This document shows positions 22,519 to 35,521 of a DNA stretch of 64,000 nt, in pieces. Source of the DNA: Cryptomeria japonica. Taxonomy: Eukaryota; Streptophyta; Pinopsida; Cupressales; Cupressaceae. A program made the translations under genes and the position numbers. Numbering within the stretch: position 1 is the first letter of the stretch; the number at the start of each line of letters is the position of its first letter. The DNA is taken from NCBI RefSeq assembly GCF_030272615.1, contig NC_081415.1, forward strand, positions 103,904,796-103,968,795, read 5' to 3'. The notes below the pieces were generated by a model, which had not been told where the DNA came from, made no database searches, and saw only the letters and a list, made by a program, of their open reading frames with translations.

Positions 22519-23264
22519 ACACCTATCCCGCTTCATCTTCCATCCATTCCATCTCCCCATCTATTTCTACCAACATCTATGAGCATACCTACAGTTATCG
22601 TGGTTCAATATAGCACATCTATGAGATATCATAAGTAGAACTAGATGCTTGAGTCCTTCCTCTATCCTATCACACATCCACTATCTTCCAAATCCACTTA
22701 TCCTCAAAGTTATCCATCCAAACTATTCCAAAAAAATGAAAAAAATTTAAAAAAAAGAAGAAAAAAAAAATAAAGAGAAAAAATCCATCCAATGGTGAAA
22801 ACCACTTCTTGTGGCGCCTTGGGTAATTATCATGATTAAAACTTGGTAAACAAGCATCATGTGTAATTCCCTAATCATTTTGCGCTCTACACTTGGGGGC
22901 AACCTTCATCCAAGTCATCCTACCATCCACATCTTTTATATCCCTTATCTTCTATCCACATCCTATCTAAGCCCATCCGTCTTTCCTATCTTTGATCTTA
23001 AGTATCCTATCCATATCCCTCATCTCATATCCCACATCCTATCCAAATTCATCCTCCATTCCTACCTTTGGTCTTGATCATTCTAGAGGAAAAATAATGT
23101 ATATGCATGCTTTGGAAAATATAATCCTGAATTCCTCCTCCATCCATATCCATTGCACACTATCTTTCCATCTCATTCATCCTCTATCCACCATCCTTAA
23201 ACCCTTAATTCCACTAACTCTAATGTGGGGCATTTCACTCCTTTGCAAAATAGTTCTTGGATCC
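22519..23264 (+). other. Element B internal non-coding segment, left of element C
   Basis: T/C-rich sequence with an A-rich stretch at 22725-22785. It includes ACTTGGGGGCAA at 22890-22901, similar to a polypurine tract but not followed by an LTR. It continues at 29554 on the other side of element C. Confidence 0.5.
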
Positions 23265-23269
23265 CCATT

Positions 23270-24074
23270 TGATGCAGGAGCATCCCTGGTTCTTGGCAAA
23301 CTTGCATAAACCAAAAACATTTCTTTTCAATTTGTTTTTTGTTTTGCAGTTTTAGCATTTCTTTTTGAATTTTCTTGCATTTGCTCACCGGATCTTGCGG
23401 AGTTGGATTTTTCTTATGGACATGATTATCTTCCTTACCCCAAATTTGCGAGACGTTTGGATATTTTTCTGATAATTTATCACTTCTGGATTCCGAGACA
23501 GTTTTCTACCTTAGAACACCGGAACCGCTTGGATCTATTTTGCTATTGACGAGCCTTGTGGATCTCTTTCATAGCTTGCGGAGCTTCAATTCATCATTTC
23601 CAATGCTCCTTGACATGTGGCCAACCTTCCCTTGGATCCGCACTTCATCCTTTGGATTTTCCAGAGGAATCTCTTTGGCAGAGGCTGACCTTGTGTTTCA
23701 TAGGTTTTCATTTTGATTCATTGGTGTTTGTTCATCTTGGACCGACACGGATCATCCAAGAGCATATAAATTAGTGTAATCTAGCATGCAATAGGCAATG
23801 GTAAGAATATAGAAAATAAATCTAAGGATTAGGTGTTCTGGAGTTGGCTCACTTTCATGCTTGAGCCGGATGTTGCATAACACGCATATACAGTCATCAA
23901 GCCTAAGCCAAATGTTGTAGCCCGCATGTTGCTGACAAATTGTAACCAAATTCTATGATTTAATACATCTAATTTTGCATTGCCTCCATCATTTTGTGTT
24001 GTTTGAGTTATTTCTAATTTTTTGCACGATCTAGATTTTTCTCTTTGAGGGCCCTCATAACCATGATTGCACCA
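23270..24074 (+). repeat. Element C 5' LTR
   Basis: 805 bases, TG...CA ends. A TATAAATTA at 23765-23773, conserved in the other copy, is a candidate TATA box for the element's promoter. Confidence 0.93.
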
Positions 24075-24076
24075 AG

Positions 24077-24088
24077 TGGTATCAGAGC
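24077..24088 (+). other. Element C primer-binding site
   Basis: TGGTATCAGAGC, two bases after the LTR. This is the standard complement of the plant initiator tRNA-Met 3' end. Confidence 0.93.
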
Positions 24089-24190
24089 AAGATTTCATTC
24101 CGGAGATTGCATTGTTCTGAAGATTTTGTTGGAGAGTGGTGGATTTAGGATCCGACTTGTAGCTATAGAGGACTGGAATGAAGGGGAAAT

Positions 24191-25250
24191 ATGAATGGTG
24201 GAGTGTGTGGGAATATAGACCCTGCTGTGATGGAAATATTGAGGGGAATTGCAGCCTGGTTGGAAGTTGTTGAAATAGCGTAGAGAAGAGGTTGACATAT
24301 TGAAGATGTAAGCAAAGATGAAGAAGAAGAAACACCAACAGAACAAGTAGCAATCCATCGATGATCGATCCAGATGAAGAAAGGTTCTTAAGGATTTTGA
24401 GTAGGGTGAACAACAAACCACATTGATTTTGAGTAGGGTAGACAACAAACCACATTTTACCCCACCAGAGTACAACGACAAGTTGGATTCATATGAATTA
24501 ATGGATTGGATCTCGGAGATGGAGAAGTGTTTTGATTTTGAGAATATCGTGAAAGAAAGAAAGGAGAAATATGCTTGTACGAGGTTGAAAGGTCATGCAT
24601 CTCTTTGGTGGGAACATTTGCAGGTTGATAGATAGAGAAGAGGTAAAGAGAAGATAAAATCTTGGGAGCAGATGGTTTCCAAGTTCAAATTGAAGTTTAT
24701 GCCACCTGATTACCAAGTAAATCCATTCTGAAAGTAACAGAACTTGAAGCAGAAAGAATCAAGTGCGAAGGAGTATACCGAATCATTCTACAAGTTGAAT
24801 ATCAGATCCTGACATATTGATGATGAGGTTGAACAAGTTGTGAGATATTTGAATGGGTTGTGGATGTCTATACAAGATGAACTTAGTTTGATGAAGTTGC
24901 AGAGTGTAGATGAAGCTTACCAATATGCATTGAAAGTAGAGGAGAAGTTGAACAAAAGACATGAGTAGAGACAAAGAGGTAGAGGCAAAAGGTTTTCTGG
25001 AGGAATATTTCAAGGATGAAGAGGAGCCTATGTAGATAAAAAAAAGGACAAGGAAGTAAGCAAGGAAGGTAGTTCATACCGAAAGGAGGGCAAAAATTTC
25101 TACTAGAGAAGAGAACCTAATGGTTATCAAAATGAGGGTTATGGAGAATATGATAGAAGACAAGATAAGAGAGTGTTTAGAGGAACTTTCTTTACATGCG
25201 GAGGAGAAGGACATCGTGCTTTTGATTGTAAGAAGGTAGAGAACACTGGG
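24191..25250 (+). pseudogene. Element C gag
   Basis: Particle-forming protein. The ATG at 24191 is the probable start, followed after a shift by an acidic stretch (VSKDEEEETP). The capsid core lies at about 24430-24960 (LDSYELMDWISEMEKCF, GHASLWWEHL, ESFYKLNIRS). At the C-terminus the zinc knuckle reads FFTCGGEGHRAFDC (25189-25230), where a knuckle should begin with Cys, so the first ligand is missing. Several TAG and TGA stops break the frame. A ~30-base direct duplication (24396-24455) adds another fault near the start of the capsid part. Confidence 0.85.
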
Positions 25251-25860
25251 AGAACAACATTGGTAGAAGAAAACCCTATTGGATCAGCTAACAAACTGAA
25301 ATATGGAGAATTGTTGATGATGAGGAGAGCTTTGTGTCATACCAAAGAGGATGAAGAACCCTTGCAGAGGAGAAATTTGTTCAAAACCAGATGTAAGGTA
25401 TCTTGTAAGTGTTGTAAAGTAATTATTGATAGTACTGGTTTGGATAATGTTGTTTCAGAGGAGATGGTGAATAAGTTGAAGTTGGAAAGATTAAAACATC
25501 CTAAGCCTTACCAGATAGCATGGATTCAAGATGAACATAAGTTGTTAGTAAGTGAGAAATGCTTGGTGAAATTGAAAATTGGGAATTATCATGGTGAATT
25601 TTTGTGTGATATCATGCTTATCAATATTTGTCACATCTTGTTGGGAAGACCTTGGCAGTTTGATAGACAAGCAATACATGATGGGAGAAAGATCATATAC
25701 ACTATTATTGCAAATGGGATGAAACAAACCTTGTTGTCCTTGGAGGAGCCTCTAAAAAGTGAAGTTTGTACAAAAATTATAATCAATTTGGTTGATGGAA
25801 GGAAATTCCTGGATGAAATGATTTATGAGAATGTGTGTTTTGCCTTAGTTCCTAAGAAGA
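25251..25860 (+). pseudogene. Element C retropepsin
   Basis: Aspartic protease that matures the polyprotein. The active-site region reads IIDSTGLDNVVSEE at 25422-25463, and the flap/C-terminal signature CDIMLINICHILLGRPWQFD follows at about 25605-25664. The frame is open through this domain and continuous with RT. Confidence 0.85.
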
Positions 25861-26804
25861 TTGAGGACCTGGAGCATGAAGAACAACTAGAGGAGATAAA
25901 GGAGTTGTTGAAAGAGTATGAAGACATCATTTCAGATAATGTTCCTGATGGATTACCGCCAATAAGGAGTATCAGTCATTGCATGAACTTGATTCCCAAA
26001 GCCAGTTTGCCTAACAAAGCAACACACCAGATGACAACAACAAAAAATGAAGAGTTGAATAGACAAGTGTAGGAATTGTTGAAGAAAGATTTTATCAAAG
26101 AAAGTTTGAGTTCTTATGCAGTATCAACCATGTTAGCACCTAATAAGAATGGAGAATGGAGAATGTGTACCAATTCTAGAGCAATAAATAAGATCACAAT
26201 GAAGTACCAGTTTCCTTTGCCTAGAATGGATGACATAATGGATTGTTTGAGTGGATCCAAATACTACACAAAGATAGATTTGAAGAGTGGATACCATCAG
26301 ATTATAATCAAAGAAGGAGATGAGTGGAAGATAGAATTCAAGACAAATGAAGGATTGTATGAATGGTTGGTGATGCCTTTTGAGTTGACTAATGCACCGA
26401 GTACTTTCATGAGATTGATGAATGAGGTATTGAAGAAGTTATTGGGTAATTTTGTTACTGTGTCTTTGGATGACATTCTGGTTTTTAGTAAGACAAAGGA
26501 GGAATACATTTTGCATTTGAGACAAGTTTTGCAAAGATTGAGAGAAGAGAAGTTGTTGATAAATCTTAAGAAATGTAGTTTCATGAAGGAAGAATTAGTC
26601 TATTAGGGATTTGTGATATCTGTGGATGGATTGAAGATGGACCCTGAGAAGGTTAGATATGAATGGACTACACCGGAAAGCATTGGAGAGGTAAGATTAT
26701 TTCATGGCTTGGCTAGTTTTTATCAGAAGTTTATCAGAAATTTCAGTTTAGTTTGTAGCCCTATGACCGAGACAATGAGAGGAGATATAAAAGAATTCAA
26801 ATGA
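25861..26804 (+). pseudogene. Element C reverse transcriptase
   Basis: RNA-directed DNA polymerase. After a stop at 26070-26072 the fingers and palm are intact to 26606 (WRMCTNSRAINKIT, YYTKIDLKSGYHQI, EWLVMPFELTNAPSTF, VSLDDILVFSK). Two conserved positions are altered: FGL reads FEL, and the residue before LDD is Ser where Tyr is normal. After a further stop at 26604-26606 the connection continues to 26804 (LFHGLASFYQKFIRNF). Confidence 0.92.
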
Positions 26805-27320
26805 ACAACCAGAGTAAATGAGTTTTGAATTGTTGAAGTAGAAGGTAACTGAGAAACCTGTGTTAGCTTTACTAGATTTTAGCAAAGTATTTCAAGTGGA
26901 CTGTGATGCAAGTGGAGCCATGTTAAGTCAAGAAGAGATGTAGCTTATTTTAGTGAAAAGTTGAATGATTCCAAGAGGAGATATTCAATGTATAATCATG
27001 AATTTTATGCCATAGTTCAAGCCTTGAATAAATGGAGACATTGCTTGTTGCCTAAGGAGTTTGTATTGTATACCGATCATCAAGCTTTGTGGTAACTGAA
27101 CAGTCAACATAAGTTGAATTAGAGACACATGAGATAGGTAGAATTCTTGCAGAGTTACACCTTTGTGTTGAAGCATAGCAGTGGGAAGTCAAACATAGTT
27201 GCTGATGCGTTAAGTAGAAGGAGAAATTTGTTGATAGAGATGAGAGTGACAGTGTTAGGATATGAGGAGTTGAAGACCTTGTATGCTGATGACCCAAATT
27301 TTGCAGAACCTTAGAAAGTG
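26805..27320 (+). pseudogene. Element C RNase H, strongly decayed
   Basis: Fragments such as FQVDCDASGAML (about 26890-26925) and the block KHSSGKSNIVADALSRR (about 27172-27222) identify the gypsy RNase H, which removes RNA template during reverse transcription. Many stops and frame changes interrupt it. Confidence 0.75.
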
Positions 27321-28126
27321 TGTAGAGAACCATTTATGGTGGATAGAAGTAAGTGGTTGGATTATTTCATTCAAGATGAGATGTTATTCAGAGGAATTAA
27401 ATTGTGTATACTTAAGAGTTCTATGAGGGAGAATTTGATCAAGGAAACGCATAGTGGAGGATTAGCCAGACACTTTGGTGTTGACAAAACAATGGAATTG
27501 GTGAGTGAACATTACTTTGGCCTCAAATCCATAAGGATGTCAAGAAATTTGTATAGAGTTGTAGAGTTTGTTAGGTTGCAAAAGGTAGTAGTTAGAATGT
27601 GGGATTGTATAAGCCTTTGACAGTTCCGGATAGACCTTGGGAAGACATAAGCATGGATTTAATACTTGGATTGCCTAAGACACAAAGAGGGAATGATTCT
27701 ATATTTGTCATGGTGGATATATTATCGAAGATGACTCATTTCATACCTTGTAAGAAGACATCAGATGCATTGCATGTAGCTGACTTATTTTTCAAGGAGG
27801 TAGTGAGATTGCATGGATTACCTAAGAGCATAGTTTCAGACAGAGACACTAAGTTTGTTGGTTATTTTTGGAGGACACTTTGGAAGAAAATGAAGGCAAA
27901 TTTGAAATTCAGTTCTACTTTTCACCCACAAATGGATGGGTGGACAGATAGAGGTAGTAAACCAGAGCTTGGGAAATTTTCTGAGATGCTTAGTTGGAGA
28001 GAAAACCGGAAGTTGGGATTAGACTCTTGCACAAGTCGAGTTTTTCTACAATAATTCAGTGAATAGGAGTATAAGAAGGACACCTTTTGAGATTGTTACT
28101 AGAGTACACCCTAGAAGTATATTAAA
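27321..28126 (+). pseudogene. Element C integrase
   Basis: Inserts the DNA copy. The N-terminal zinc-binding region is present but damaged (ETHSGGLARHFGVDKTMELV). The catalytic core in another frame from about 27630 reads [13 protein letters not shown], then [15 protein letters not shown] and [15 protein letters not shown] (second catalytic Asp), ending near 28050 after [12 protein letters not shown] frameshift separates the two parts near 27600. Confidence 0.88.
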
Positions 28127-28709
28127 TTGAGGGATATCAGTAATGAAGAAAAGTGGAGTGCAGAAGAAGAAGAATTTGCAGATCACATGAAGGCCTTACA
28201 TGTTCAGGTTAAACAACAACTGGAGGATATGAACAACAAGTATAAGGAGAGAGTAAATGAGAAGAGAAGAAATAAGGAATTTTTAGTTGGTGACAAAGTG
28301 ATGGTGTACTTGAGAAAATAAAGATTTTTCAGTTGGAACCTATAACAAGTTGCAGATGAGAAAGTTTGGACCTTGCAAAATCTTGAGAAAATTCAGTTCC
28401 GAAAATGCATATGAAGTGGAGTTACCAGATAGTTTGGGTATTTCACCTATATTCAACATTGCAGATCTACATCAGTATCATGAATCAAAATTCAGTGCAG
28501 GCAATATTGTAGACTTGGAGAAGTAGGTTCCCTAGAAGGAACTGGATCAAATTGAAGACATTTTGGACAATAGGATTGGGCACAGCACCCGAAAGAATCA
28601 GTACACAAAGTATCTTGTGAAATGGAAGAACATACCAGTTGAGGATTCCTCTTGGATTTATCAGGCACATGTAGACCACCTTGGTTTCCCTCTGATCCCA
28701 ACAAAGTGA
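28127..28709 (+). pseudogene. Element C integrase C-terminus and chromodomain
   Basis: The stretch 28127-28321 carries the GKD-like linker (VGDKVMVYLRK). After a frame change, 28539-28706 encodes a chromodomain (LDQIEDILDNR, YLVKWKNIPVEDSSWI), which in chromoviruses binds modified histones and directs integration to heterochromatin. The polyprotein stop is at 28707-28709. This domain assigns the element to the chromovirus branch. Confidence 0.88.
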
Positions 28710-28742
28710 GGGAATCTCTTTTTCTTATCAACCCCATATGTC

Positions 28743-29548
28743 TGATGCAGGAGCATCCCTAGTTCTTGGCAATCTTGCATCAACCAAAAACATTTCTTTT
28801 TAGTTTGTTTTTTGTTTTGCAATTTCAAGTTTTCTTTCTACATTTTCATGCATTTGCTCACCGAATCTTGCGGAGCTTGATTTTTCTTATGGACACGATT
28901 ATCTTCCTTACCCCAAGTCCACGATATGTTTGGATATTTTTTTGGCAAGTTATCGCTTCCGGATTTCGAGACAATTTTCTGGCTTAGAACACCGAAACTG
29001 CTTGGACCTATTTTTCTGTTGACGAACCTTCCAGATCTCTTTCATAGCTATAGAGATTTAGTTCATCATTTCCAATGTTCTATGGCATGTGGCTGACCTT
29101 CCCTTGGATCTGCACTTCATCTTTTGGATTTTTTGAAGGAATCTCTTTGGCAGAAGTCAACCTTGTGTTTCACATGTTTTCATTTTGATTCATTGTTGTT
29201 TGTTCATCTTGGGCCGACGTGGATAATCTTGGAGCATATAAATCAATGTAATCTAGCATGCAATAGGAAGTGACAAGAATATAAAAAATAAATCTAAGGA
29301 TTAGGTGTTTCGGAGTTGGCTCGCTTTCATGCTTGAGTCAGATGTTGCATAACACGCATATATGATCATTAGGCCTATGAGCTGAATGTTGAAGCCCGCA
29401 TGTTGCTGATAGATTGTAACCAAATTCTATGATTTAAGACATCTGATTCTACATTGCCTCCATCATTTTGTGTTGTTTGAGATATTTCTAATTTTTTGCA
29501 CGATGCAAATTGTTATCTTTGAGGACCCTCCTAATCATGACTGCACCA
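28743..29548 (+). repeat. Element C 3' LTR
   Basis: 806 bases, same ends as the 5' LTR, followed immediately by the target duplication CCATT. No clear polypurine tract is visible just before it. Confidence 0.93.
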
Positions 29549-29553
29549 CCATT

Positions 29554-30803
29554 CCACCTATCTTTTATCCTTTACTCATCCATATCCTATCACTATCCAT
29601 CTACTTAATTCCTCCATCTCCTATACAAGGAATCACTTCCTCCATCCATCCTCTTACCAAGCCTTGTTTCTCCTTTGTCTTTGGTCCCCATCCATTTACC
29701 CTATATCCATAATCCAATTTCATCATATCTAATCATACACCCCATCCCATCCAATCCTATAATATCCCATAATTTATTCTCCTCCCACCTTACCCAATCC
29801 ATTTATGATCCCCATCACACTAAGATTTATCCAATCAAACCGAGATTTATCCCATTTACATTGAGTTTTCCCATCTATCTGAGCTTATATTGACTTGCGC
29901 ATAATCCAAACATTCATCAACCATGTGTTAACCAAATCCAAGTGACAATCCTCCCATGTGAAGGCTCTGCACAACCCACTTATCTATTGCCTCACATCAA
30001 TATATGCACACCCTTCTCATCGAGATGCATCCTTCCCATGTTTGGCAGTTTATCCAAATTCATCACTTGCCCATGTCCGATAGTCTATCCAAATCCATGT
30101 CCTACTATTGGCAAGAGATATTAGTTGTCCATGTGCATGTTGTTTGCATGATTGAGATTTTCACTTTGATTTTTATCTTGTTTCCCAAGACTATACTTGT
30201 TTAGGATTGCCTTGATCCTATATCTCATTATGTCATGGTTGGTCTATAATGGGGCATAGTTTTTGTGCTATGGCGTGTTTGATGGTTTCTCTTGTACGAT
30301 CCTGTAGTCTCACATCTACACCACTATCAGTGTTTGCAAACTTGTGTGCAAAGAGATAATCTAATGTCTCAGAGTTCAGTCGATCCCTTAGATATTCACA
30401 ACATCCTGATTCCTATAATCAGTGGTGTAGATAATCCATGACAATATCAATACTAGGTTTTCTCTCCACATCTACACAACAAGAAATCTCATCAACTCGC
30501 TTCATTTCATTCATTCATCTCATTTCATACATTTATCTTAGAGACACCAATTCATTCATTCCCTCTTCATCATCCTTATCCTCTTTACATCCTTTCATCC
30601 TCAATCCTCTATCCCTCTAATTCATTTCGAGAGCACACCTATGTTCTTATAACCCACATGTCCTCTCGAGGGGGCATACCACTACCTCCTTAACATCCTT
30701 CCTCATCTCACCTAGGACTAGGGCATCATGCTACTAGTCCTTATCTTTCCATCCACTATGTTTTATTCTTCTTTGATATAACTTCACTTCATGATGCTAT
30801 ATC
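29554..30803 (+). other. Element B internal non-coding segment, right of element C
   Basis: T/C-rich sequence continuing 23264. Short open frames here are ATCC/CCAT-rich and have no domain. Ends in a purine tract before the B 3' LTR. Confidence 0.5.
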
Positions 30804-30817
30804 AAAGAGGGGAAAAA
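30804..30817 (+). other. Element B polypurine tract
   Basis: AAAGAGGGGAAAAA directly before the TG of the LTR at 30818. Confidence 0.75.
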
Positions 30818-32744
30818 TGTAGACATCTAAAATTAATTATTAATATTTAATTAATTTAAGCGTATCAACATAAATAATCAATTTAATTGTGTTGGTCCCT
30901 TTCTTCTTAAAATTGATTAAATCAAATTTAATTAATTTAATCACTATAGTTCGATAATTAATTTTCCAATAAATTAATTATTCCCCATTCTTCTAAAGTC
31001 ATCTCAATCATTGATTCTTCTAAATTCCTCTTAGTTAATTAATTCCAATTATTTAACTTAAGTCATGTGATTCTTACAAATCACTTCTTGCAATCCTCAC
31101 TTAGCCTAATTAATTCTTCTAGAAGCATGATTATCATTATTCCTCAATTTTAAATTCCTCCACTCATTATCTCTCCTCGTGTCACATCCTCCTAACTTTC
31201 TAACTTGCACTCTAATCACTCATTAAGGCACTTAATTTTTCCTCTTAATCATTTGCACATCTTAATCACCTTGATTAGGGATGGGTCAACTCTTTGCCAT
31301 AAATGGCTTTCTCGTCTCATCACTTTGATCCTTTCAAAGAAATTCATATTCTTTGAATCTCCCTATGCATCCTCTTCCCAAGGAATTTTTAATTCCTTCA
31401 TCCACTTAATCTTCCCACACATCCTCTATTTTGGAACTTTTAATTCCTCCTCCCTTCCCTTGAAGAATTTTATATTCCTTTTCTCTTTCCAGTGTACTTG
31501 GGAGCTCTTCCCCATGAACCTTGAGAAGTGTGGAGAAAAGAAATGCCTTGGTTCTCCCACTTTTTCCTCTCAATCCTCTCACACTCTTTCATTCAATCCT
31601 AGCCGTCCATTTTTAAATCAATCTTGGCTCTTCATTTGGACCTCCTCCAATCTATAAATTGGGGTCTCCTCCCCTTCATTTCATATATGATCTTGTGCAT
31701 CATTTATCTCTAGAATCCATCCTTAGTGCATCTACATTATAGCCAATTTTAGTCATCGTCTACATCCATCATATCCTTGCAAACATCCATCTATCCTATC
31801 CACCATAGTTGTTGTGCATTGGAGAGAAAACAATATCTTAATCAAGGAGCTCATCAAATCAAGTGGAGACAAGGGTGCTTCTTCACTTCATCCATAGCTC
31901 AAAGGAGAAGGTAAAATGGAAAGGTATAATGGTTCTTGTTTTATGTTTTGAATGCTTCATTTGATTAACTAACCATTGAATGTTCCTTTTTATTTTTTCC
32001 CCTCTTCGGTTTCTATTCATGTCGAGTTTACATTGAAATGTGGGATGCCTTTGGAGGTATAGTTGCTTATTTGGGAGGTGAAGTTTCTTATGTAGGTTTG
32101 GTAATAATTGGGAGTTGCATATTTTGCATGATTTATCAATTGGAAAGTTACCTTTTGCATGTATGATGGATTTGGCATCTTCCATGTGGCATTTTCATTC
32201 TTAGGCATGGGATTTGGAAACTTGAAATTTAATGCATTGTAAGCTCTCTAAATATAAGTATTTTCTAGAGAATCTTAAGAAACATATTGATTCACATAGA
32301 GGTTGTGCTACTAGATTTACTCCAGAAATTGAGCAAGATGTAATTCTTCATATAAAGGCTTAGAGACTGAAAATGTAGTAACTTGTTGCTGAATAATACA
32401 TTGGCTTTGTGTTTTGGAGTGTGGAGTTTTTTTATCCAAAAGGTTTTTCCCCATGTATATTTGTGTTTTGTGTTTTGTTCCATTCTCCTTGTTTATGATT
32501 CTGTAGTGTTGAATCTTTTTGTTGTAATGTTGTTAAAACTTATTTGATCTATAAAGATTTATAAATTGCAAATTATTTTCCTTTATATATTTAATTGTGG
32601 GATATTAACTCTCCAATTTCTCTTTTATGGCATAGTAGTATGCACTTGTATCGACTTGTTCGTTTTTTTTTTTATAGAAACATTGGATACTAAATGTGCA
32701 TACTAATCTTAGAGGTAATTCTGGGATGCACTCATTTCCCTTCA
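30818..32744 (+). repeat. Element B LTR, full copy (~1.9 kb)
   Basis: Starts TGTAGACATCTAAAATTAAT after a purine tract and ends ...CCCTTCA two bases before a primer-binding-site-like motif. The first ~800 bases match 5722-6516. It therefore serves as 3' LTR to its left and 5' LTR to its right. Contains no gene. Confidence 0.75.
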
Positions 32745-32746
32745 AT

Positions 32747-32758
32747 TGGCATTAGAGC
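32747..32758 (+). other. Primer-binding site after the element B LTR
   Basis: TGGCATTAGAGC, two changes from the initiator tRNA-Met site TGGTATCAGAGC, at the same two-base spacing as in elements C and E. Confidence 0.65.
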
Positions 32759-33903
32759 GCAGTTCCATGGTTTTCATGTTGGTTGCATGTGCATGTATGT
32801 GAGTTAGATTAACTCATATTTTGCTTGCATGCTATTGCATGTGAGGTCTCATGGTGTTTCAAGTTTTGAGTATTTCACTAGTTAAGGTTTCTTAGCTTGG
32901 GAACCTTGAGGAAATATGTTTTGAAGGAACCCATTGCTGATTAATCCTTTCATGAGTGGAATTCTTGTAGTTGATCTATTTTTAAGGGGACAATAGGCAT
33001 TTGAAGGATGGAGAAAACATAGAAGATGGAGTTGATCATATTGATAAGATATTTATTAGGAGCTCCTTGTTGAAAACATGAAGTTGTTACACTTCATGGT
33101 TAAGTGCAACAAATTTTTCATATTGGGTGTATGGTTGAGGCTCCCTAGTAACATGGAGAAGCTTGGTTTGTCTTAACTATAGTGCAATGTGCTTATGTTG
33201 GGCTCTTGTTGTAGTTCTTGGTCTTGGAAGGCATTGTTTTATTAGCCTCGAATGCATATAGGCTATGGAGTTGATCATTGGATGATATGGAAGCTTCTGG
33301 AATAAGCTATCTCCCTCGTATGCATGTGCATGATGGTGGTTGTGGAGTTGGCCTACAAATGGGCCTAGAATTATTGAACCTCTTCTTCCTTGTGGATGGT
33401 TCTACTTTCATAACTCTACTTCATGTTCTTTTAGATTTGAGGGTTTTATAGTTTTATTCATTCAAAAACAATGGTGATGCTCATATATATTATTCAATTG
33501 TTTAGGCTTAACCATTTTGGTGATTTTCAAACTTGGGGGTCTTTCAGATGATAAGTGGATATGTATGTGCATATGTGTTCAAGAACACTCACAATATTAT
33601 GTTTCTGGTGTTGTGGTTCTTTGATATAGTATTGTTAGTGTTAGGTTATTCTATGTGTGCATCTACAAGTGTTGTGGAGGTCCACATCATATTTTGAAAA
33701 TGTTTGACCATGTTGCATTATTGGTTTCATCATCCAGAGCCGACTTGAGTGTTTTTGGTTCATGTGGTATCATGCAGAGATGAAGACAATGATTTGGGAT
33801 GGTTTGGAAGGTGTTCTGACATAGTGTGATGCTTCACACATCTTTTCTCCCTTCCGCATTGCTTTGGAGAAAATATTTTGGGCCTACTGTTTATACTCTA
33901 CAT
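32759..33903 (+). other. Leader-type sequence after the element B LTR
   Basis: About 1.1 kb without a coding frame, T/G-rich. It probably is the start of a second element B internal region, and it is interrupted by element E at 33904. Confidence 0.4.
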
Positions 33904-33908
33904 GTTAC

Positions 33909-35457
33909 TGTTGGCAATATTGCATTATAACAGACAATGAAAGATTGTTGGCATTTCTTAAGGATATTGAGAAGGTTGTTGATGATTATGGATATAACTG
34001 ATTAAAGATGTTTTACTATCTTGATATTATTATTTTGTCATTGATGTCAAGAAATTGATTTTCTAATTTAGTATGATGTTGCCATATCTTGAGAAGTATG
34101 ATATGAAGATTATAAAGATGTTGGTAAAAGACACATGAAAGAATATGATGAATAAGGGGATGAATAAGGTATTCAATGGGCAACTACTACGGAGTTAGAC
34201 AATGATGAGATCATGATGGTTTAGATTGTTTTAACATCATACATATGTTGTAAATTGTAAAGGTTAATACTATACTATGTTATCAAGCAAAGAACCTAGT
34301 CGATAAACCCTAAGGAACCTAATCGGTAAACCCTAAGGTTATTGCTATCGATTAATGAAGGCGGAATGTCTACCAAGTAGAGTTTAGTATTCACTGAGTT
34401 GTTACCGAGTTGTAGCTGAGCTATAACAGAATGCATTAAATGTTTACATGCGGTATTTAATGAAGGAAGCTGATGAGCTGGAGCGGATCAAATGATTGGT
34501 GAGCCATGGAAGAAGTTTGTTAACGAATCTAAGGCAATGGAAAGTCGGCATGAAGATCTATAGCTCAGATTGAACCGCAATACCCTGGCACAAGTTCCAA
34601 GACTATTATGCAAGTTCCAAGGCGGGGTAAAACATTTTCAGATCGAAAGATGCATTGAACCTGGACAAGATTGAAGATCTAATGGCTATGATTGATCATG
34701 GGAAATGTGATCAAGGAGATTAAGTGGTTACCTAATTGTTTATAAATAGGAAACTATTGATAAACAATGCATGTGGGCAAGTGTATGCACAGGGATGCTA
34801 CATAGTGATTACCGAGCACAAAAGCTTGAAGACCTGTTAGAATAATAGAGTATAGAAGCCCAGTAGATAGACAAGATTAGTTCTATGTCTAGATTGTATT
34901 GAACAAATAGGAATCTGCTTTAGCATTTTAGATGTGAAGTTGCAGATAGATTTTTATTACTGTTATTTTGTGAAAGTGACAGAAAATCTCTTAACCGAGT
35001 GGACTTAACAGTCTTATATATAAACCCTCTAGCAAGGTGACATTTTGATTGAGTGTTTGAAATCCTTTAACAAGGTCACTTCTAACAAAGTGAAGACCCT
35101 AACAGATTTTAGGGAAATCCCTTAACTGGGTCACATCTAGCAATCTGTTTGCAATCTTTAACAGGATTTGCTTTTAACCGAGCATACTCTAGAAGAGTAT
35201 ATTTCTTAGTGGGTCCGAAATCCCACAGTGGTTTTTCCCTATTTGGGTTTCCACGTTAAATCTGGTGTTATGAGGTTTATATTGTTCGTATGCTTTTGAG
35301 TTTGCATGTTTAACAGTTTTGGTTATATTACTGATATATGTGTTACCGAGGTTGAATCTGATGTTTTTATGGATGATTAAGTTTGTATGATTCACCCCCA
35401 CCCCTCTCATCTTGTTGGCTATTGGATCTATACTTATATTAAGTATTAGAACTATCA
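33909..35457 (+). repeat. Element E 5' LTR
   Basis: 1549 bases, ending ...GAACTATCA. Contains the C-rich run at 35396-35405 also seen in the other LTRs of this family. Confidence 0.95.
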
Positions 35458-35459
35458 AT

Positions 35460-35471
35460 TGGTATTAGAGC
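35460..35471 (+). other. Element E primer-binding site
   Basis: TGGTATTAGAGC, one base from the initiator tRNA-Met complement; element F has the unmutated form. Confidence 0.9.
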
Positions 35472-35521
35472 TTTGGACTCCGGAAGGAAAGTTTAAAGGC
35501 ACTTGAGTTAAAGATCCAAAG

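Larger units (their letters stand above)
23270..29548 (+). mobile_element. Element C: Ty3/gypsy chromovirus, complete but decayed
   Basis: LTRs 23270-24074 and 28743-29548 both begin TGATGCAGGAGCATCCC and end ...TGCACCA. The element is flanked by a perfect 5-bp target duplication CCATT (23265-23269 and 29549-29553). A classic tRNA-iMet primer-binding site follows the 5' LTR. Domain order is gag, protease, RT, RNase H, integrase, chromodomain, the order of plant chromoviruses. The LTRs differ at many positions by eye, so the insertion is old. It interrupts the internal region of element B. Confidence 0.95.

Noticed and set aside
22890-22901. Polypurine tract of element B
   Set aside because: No LTR start follows; the real tract is at 30804-30817.
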